From Clostridia bacterium (GTDB lineage Bacteria > Bacillota > Clostridia > Oscillospirales > Acutalibacteraceae): a stretch of DNA of 8,748 bases. Made by a program: the position numbers and the translations under genes. The notes beneath the pieces are model-generated. The model saw only the letters and a list, made by a program, of their open reading frames with translations, was not told the DNA's origin and did no database searches. Where the stretch lies: contig CAAFXQ010000276.1 in NCBI GenBank assembly GCA_900767015.1, forward strand, positions 1 to 8,748, written 5' to 3'. Shown here piece after piece: positions 5,326-8,748 of this stretch (position 1 is the stretch's first letter; every line of letters begins with the position of its first letter).

Positions 5326-6873
5326 ATGAAAAAGGTTAAAAAGATAATTTCCGTCATTTTATGTTTTGTGATGCTTTTGTCCATTGCCGTACCGATCGCG
5401 TCGGCTCAGGAGGAATGTAACTGCGGACACACGCCGATGATTTACGTCTTCGGAAGAAGTACGATTTATGATGATCCGACCTCTCCCGACCGGCGCGACG
5501 TTCTTGATATCGGCGGCGATGCCATTACCGGAATGGTCAAAACCGGCGCACCGATTTTAGCGAAAGCCGTTTTAACCGGCAATTACGATGCGTACTGTGA
5601 CTTCCTTTATGAACAGACTGCACCGCTGTTTGCCGATTTTACACCGAATAAGGACGGCACGGTTACGAACGGAAGCGGAATCGAATGGTCGTGGTCACCC
5701 GAAACGCTTTATGATTCGCATAAGGACGACAACGTCTATTCATTTGTTTATCACTACGACTCCCGGCTTGATCCGTGCGATATCGCCGACGATCTGAACC
5801 GGTATGTACAGGCGGTAAAAGAACTGACCGGTCACGATAAGGTGTCGATTCTTTCCCGCTGTATGGGCTGTGATATGGCGTTTGCGTATCTTGCCGAATA
5901 CGGCTGGGACGATGTGGAAACCTTTGTTCAGTATGCCTCCGCCGTTCAGGGAACAACAATTTTAAGCGATATTTTCGCCGGTAAAATCGAGCTGAATTCC
6001 GATGCGATTGACCGTTATTTCAACGAAAACTGGATTGCCGACGACTGGCAGGTCAATGAGATTCTCAAGGCGACGATTTCGGTTTTGAACGAGAATTATA
6101 CCTTGAGTCTTACCGCTTCGGCTGTCAACCGGATTTATGCGAAGATTTACGCTAATGTACTGCCGCGTATCATGCGCTCAAGCTATGGTACCTCACCGGG
6201 CTATTGGAGCATGGTTGCTGCCGAGGACTATGAACAGGCGAAACAGCTTGTTTTCGGCGAAAACACCGAGGAATACGCTGAGCTTATTGAAAAGATTGAC
6301 CATTACGATGTCACTGTCAGACAGCAGCTTAAAAATATCCTCGTTTCCATGCATGATGACGGTGTCAGACTGATGAATATTACAAAGTACGGCTTCCAGA
6401 TGATTCCGATTACGACTTCTTACAATACTGTCAACGATAACAAGATTTCGGTTTATCATCAGTCGTTCGGTGCGACGACAAGTCCGCTTGATTCCTGCTT
6501 CGATAAGAAGTATATGGAAAATGCAGTTGCAAACGGAACCGACAAGTATATTTCCCCCGATAAGCAGATTGATGCTTCCACCTGTCTGTTCCCGGATACA
6601 ACATGGTTTATCAAAGACCTCGACCACAATAACTTCCCGGGCTGTGTCAACGATCTGATGATTGCCGCCTGCCGGAGTGAAAAGGAAATGACGATTGATG
6701 ATGATGAGCGTTTCCCGCAGTATATGCGTTTTTATTACTGGGAGGACGCTATCAAGCCGATGACCGAGGAAAACGAAGAAACGAGAGATTATACGACCAA
6801 TATCTTCCAGGCGATTTACCGATTTTTCAAGGCTGTCATCGATTATCTCAAGATCTTGTTCAAGAATAAATGA
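5326..6873 (+). CDS. Secreted alpha/beta-hydrolase-like (lipase-like) protein
   Basis: The protein has 515 residues. The ATG at 5326 has GGAGG (5314-5318) 7 nt upstream. A classical signal peptide is present: KKVKK, a hydrophobic core at residues 8-25, and probable cleavage after ASA at residue 27; mature residue Cys31 is too far on for a lipobox. Residues 38-50 (MIYVFGRSTIYDD) fit the first core strand of a lipase-like fold. Residues 171-183 (DKVSILSRCMGCD) occupy the nucleophile elbow, where the usual G-x-S-x-G reads S-R-C-M-G, making Cys179 the candidate nucleophile. YLAEYGWDDVETFVQYAS follows as the next helix and strand. A candidate acid is Asp371 or Asp416 and a candidate base is His434 (DLDHNNF). 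The last 25 residues form an amphipathic, Lys/Phe-rich helix that might contact membrane or wall. The substrate is unknown. It could be an esterase or acyltransferase, or a non-catalytic relative. Confidence 0.8.
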   Translation: MKKVKKIISVILCFVMLLSIAVPIASAQEECNCGHTPMIYVFGRSTIYDDPTSPDRRDVLDIGGDAITGMVKTGAPILAKAVLTGNYDAYCDFLYEQTAPLFADFTPNKDGTVTNGSGIEWSWSPETLYDSHKDDNVYSFVYHYDSRLDPCDIADDLNRYVQAVKELTGHDKVSILSRCMGCDMAFAYLAEYGWDDVETFVQYASAVQGTTILSDIFAGKIELNSDAIDRYFNENWIADDWQVNEILKATISVLNENYTLSLTASAVNRIYAKIYANVLPRIMRSSYGTSPGYWSMVAAEDYEQAKQLVFGENTEEYAELIEKIDHYDVTVRQQLKNILVSMHDDGVRLMNITKYGFQMIPITTSYNTVNDNKISVYHQSFGATTSPLDSCFDKKYMENAVANGTDKYISPDKQIDASTCLFPDTTWFIKDLDHNNFPGCVNDLMIAACRSEKEMTIDDDERFPQYMRFYYWEDAIKPMTEENEETRDYTTNIFQAIYRFFKAVIDYLKILFKNK

Positions 6874-6879
6874 TAATAG

Positions 6880-6908
6880 AAAGCCGGCTCGTTTACGGGT
6901 CGGCTTTT
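6880..6908 (+). terminator. Rho-independent terminator of the secreted hydrolase gene
   Basis: A 12-bp stem pairs 6880-6891 with 6896-6907 (two G-U pairs). It has a GCCGGC-rich core and a TTTA loop, and is followed by TTTT (6905-6908). It begins 6 nt after the TGA stop. Confidence 0.9.
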
Positions 6909-6941
6909 AAATAATTGTGTGAATCGAAGTTAAAATAATGG

Positions 6942-6969
6942 TTGATTTTTTCTTACGATATGTTACAAT
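6942..6969 (+). promoter_or_regulatory. Promoter of the FGGY kinase-araD operon
   Basis: TTGATT (6942-6947), a 16-nt spacer and TACAAT (6964-6969) are preceded by TGT, an extended -10. Transcription would start near 6976, which would make an ATG at 6981 nearly leaderless and supports the start at 7005. No AraR-like palindrome is visible around it. Confidence 0.75.
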
Positions 6970-7004
6970 AAACTTACACAATGCTTATCGAAAGGTGGAT
7001 AAAC

Positions 7005-8600
7005 ATGAATACGGAGAAAATACAAAAACAAATTATTGAGGGCAGAACCTCCCTCGGAATTGAGTTCGGCTCAACAAGAATTAAAGCTGTCCTTGTCAGC
7101 GATGACACGGAACTGATTGCGTCGGGCGTGTATGAATGGGAAAACGAGCTTGTGAACGGAATCTGGACGCATTCGAACGAAAGCATCATCAGAGGACTTC
7201 AAAGAAGCTATGCGATGCTTAAAAAGAATGTATTGGAAACCTACGGCCTTGTGCTCGAAAAAATCGGCTCGATCGGTGTTTCGGCGATGATGCACGGTTA
7301 TCTTGCCTTTGACTCGGACGGAAAACTTCTCGTTCCGTTCAGAACATGGAGAAACACGATGACGCACGATTCGGCGGTGAAGCTGACGAAGCTTTTCGGC
7401 GTGAATATTCCCGACCGGTGGAGTATTGCCCATCTTCAGTATGCGGTTGACTGCGGCGAGGAGCATATCGACAATTTAAGCTTTATGACGACACTTGCCG
7501 GCTATGTTCACTATCTTCTCACCGGCAAAAAGGTTCTCGGTATCGGTGACGCTTCGGGTATGTTCCCGATTGACAGCGAAACGGGCACTTACGATAAAAC
7601 CATGATGCGCAAATTCGAATCGCTTCAGGAAAACGCCGCCCATTCGCTTTGCCTTTCAATTATCTTGCCGAAGGTGCTTAAGGCAGGCGACAATGCGGGC
7701 TGTCTTACCGAAAGCGGTGCATGGCTTCTTGACACCGACGGCGACCTGAAGCCGGGGATTCCGTTCTGTCCGCCTGAGGGAGACGCCGATACGGGCATGG
7801 TTGCGACGAACAGCGTAAAAGCCGGAACGGGTAACGTTTCCGCCGGAACGTCCGTTTTTTCGATGGTTGTTTTGGAGAAAAAGCTAAAGAATCTTTATCC
7901 TGAAATTGATATGATTACGACGCCTGAGGGAAATCCCGTTGCGATGGTTCACTGCAACAATTGTACGGGCGACCTTGACGCATGGATCGGGATTTTCGGC
8001 GAGCTTCTTGACAAGATGAACGTCAAGTATAAAAAAGCCGACCTTTACGATAAATTCTATTTTGCCGCCTTAGAGCCTGATAAGTTCAGCGGCGTGCTGT
8101 CCTATAACTGTTTTTCGGGCGAGCCGATTTTGTCTCTTTCCGAGGGCAGACCGATGTTCATGCGGCTTCCCGACGCCGATTTTAATCTTTCCACTATGGC
8201 GCAAAGTCTTATTTTCTCAAGCTTTGCGACGCTTATAATCGGCATGGAAAAGCTCAGTGCCGAGGGCGTGAAGATGACGAAGCTTTTGGGGCACGGCGGC
8301 CTCTTCAAAACGAAAACCGTTGCCCAGCGGCTGATGGCGTCCGCTTTGGGCGTACCCGTTGAGGTTATGTCTTCGGCAGGCGAGGGCGGCGCATGGGGAA
8401 TTGCGATTCTTGCAGCGTATATGAGAAACAAAAAAGACGGTCAGTCGCTCGGCGATTACCTCGAAAATGAAGTCTTTGCTTCGGCGGAAACCGAATGTGA
8501 AAAGCCGGATAAAAAGTATGCCGACGTTTTTGAAAAATACATAAAGGTCTATAAAGACTGCGTCGATTTACAAAAGACTGCCGCTGAATGCTTCCGATAA
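7005..8600 (+). CDS. FGGY-family carbohydrate kinase, probable L-ribulokinase of the non-classical type
   Basis: The protein has 531 residues. The ATG at 7005 has AGGTGG (6993-6998) 6 nt upstream; an in-frame ATG at 6981 lacks a ribosome site. FGGY kinases phosphorylate sugars with ATP in the cytoplasm. Phosphate-1 loop: GIEFGSTRIK (18-27), with Glu20 where most FGGY kinases have Asp. Sugar-site region: SAMMHGY, as in xylulokinases. Catalytic region: PEGDADTG, with Asp260 and Asp262. Phosphate-2 loop: AGTS (280-283). Adenosine region: GHGGLFKTK (from 429) and SAGEGGAWG. The length matches the Clostridia/Bacteroides kinase type often linked to araA and araD. Because araD follows 23 nt downstream, L-ribulose is the likely substrate, making it a functional counterpart of AraB though not the classical enzyme. 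D-xylulose remains possible. It is GC-richer than the left half of the window. Confidence 0.9.
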   Translation: MNTEKIQKQIIEGRTSLGIEFGSTRIKAVLVSDDTELIASGVYEWENELVNGIWTHSNESIIRGLQRSYAMLKKNVLETYGLVLEKIGSIGVSAMMHGYLAFDSDGKLLVPFRTWRNTMTHDSAVKLTKLFGVNIPDRWSIAHLQYAVDCGEEHIDNLSFMTTLAGYVHYLLTGKKVLGIGDASGMFPIDSETGTYDKTMMRKFESLQENAAHSLCLSIILPKVLKAGDNAGCLTESGAWLLDTDGDLKPGIPFCPPEGDADTGMVATNSVKAGTGNVSAGTSVFSMVVLEKKLKNLYPEIDMITTPEGNPVAMVHCNNCTGDLDAWIGIFGELLDKMNVKYKKADLYDKFYFAALEPDKFSGVLSYNCFSGEPILSLSEGRPMFMRLPDADFNLSTMAQSLIFSSFATLIIGMEKLSAEGVKMTKLLGHGGLFKTKTVAQRLMASALGVPVEVMSSAGEGGAWGIAILAAYMRNKKDGQSLGDYLENEVFASAETECEKPDKKYADVFEKYIKVYKDCVDLQKTAAECFR

Positions 8601-8623
8601 GCTTACGGAAAAGAGGATAAACA

Positions 8624-8748
8624 ATGCTTGAAGAATTAAAAAAGAGAGTCTGCGAAGCGAATCTGTTGCTTCCCGAATATAATCTCGTGACCTTTACCTG
8701 GGGGAACGTCAGTGCCGTTGACCGTGAAAAGGGACTTGTCGTTATCAA
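8624..8748 (+). CDS. araD: L-ribulose-5-phosphate 4-epimerase (3'-truncated by window edge)
   Basis: The first 41 codons are visible. The ATG at 8624 has AAGAGG (8611-8616) 7 nt upstream. The sequence begins MLEELKKRVCEANLLLP and continues LVTFTWGNVSAVDRE. The T-W-G-N-V-S segment is the phosphate-binding N-terminal motif of class II aldolase/AraD proteins, and the start is closely AraD-like. The enzyme is a cytoplasmic, zinc-dependent epimerase that converts L-ribulose 5-phosphate to D-xylulose 5-phosphate. It is co-transcribed with the kinase (23-nt gap), supporting a shared L-arabinose or L-ribulose route. Related UlaF/SgbE epimerases cannot be fully excluded from this fragment. Confidence 0.9.
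   Translation, partial: MLEELKKRVCEANLLLPEYNLVTFTWGNVSAVDREKGLVVI

Noticed and set aside
6193..6627. Minus-strand reading frame of 144 codons inside the secreted hydrolase gene
   Set aside because: It is antisense to a gene with a good start, signal peptide and terminator. The composition looks like a frame shadow and no family pattern is seen.
8365..8748. Minus-strand reading frame of 127 codons across the kinase end and araD start
   Set aside because: It covers two clearly recognised genes and their junction on the other strand and shows no domain of its own.

Overview
The window looks like a chromosomal segment of a low-to-moderate-GC Gram-positive bacterium, most likely an anaerobic gut-type Clostridia (Oscillospiraceae/Ruminococcaceae-like). 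This is inferred from four things: strong AAGGAG/GGAGG Shine-Dalgarno sites, strong sigma-A-like promoters (several with extended -10 elements), U-tract hairpin terminators, and gene content. That content is a Crp/Fnr regulator divergent from a TIGR04076 protein plus 4Fe-4S protein pair, and an araD preceded by the Clostridia/Bacteroides type of FGGY kinase. No RNA gene, CRISPR array or insertion sequence was seen.

Layout. (1) 1-903: the 3' part of a polysaccharide pyruvyl transferase gene, cut by the window's left edge, followed by a hairpin terminator. (2) 1077-2085: a single-gene unit with promoter, a membrane-anchored or secreted beta-propeller-like protein, and terminator. (3) 2155-3202: a second single-gene unit encoding an AT-rich, membrane-anchored protein with a WD40-like (PD40) motif. 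(4) 3278-3937 (-) and 4045-4997 (+): a Crp/Fnr-type regulator divergent from a two-gene operon (TIGR04076 protein, then an iron-sulfur protein). An FNR-geometry palindrome lies in the shared intergenic region. (5) 5326-6873: a secreted alpha/beta-hydrolase-like protein whose nucleophile elbow appears to carry Cys instead of Ser. (6) 6942-8748: the start of a sugar operon, with an FGGY carbohydrate kinase followed 23 nt later by araD (L-ribulose-5-phosphate 4-epimerase), cut by the right edge.

How the genes work together. The kinase and AraD are predicted to act in succession: phosphorylation of L-ribulose (or a related ketopentose), then epimerisation to D-xylulose 5-phosphate, feeding the pentose phosphate pathway. 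The Crp/Fnr regulator probably controls the adjacent iron-sulfur operon. Its candidate operator is centred about 41.5 bp upstream of the predicted start of transcription, there is a perfect TATAAT -10, and no -35 is visible, which is the layout of a class II activated promoter. The remaining genes are monocistronic and exported or envelope-related, each with its own signals; no pathway links them. The most interesting parts are the Fnr-type control region, the Cys-elbow hydrolase, and several 11-bp-period direct repeats upstream of genes that resemble OmpR-family response-regulator sites.
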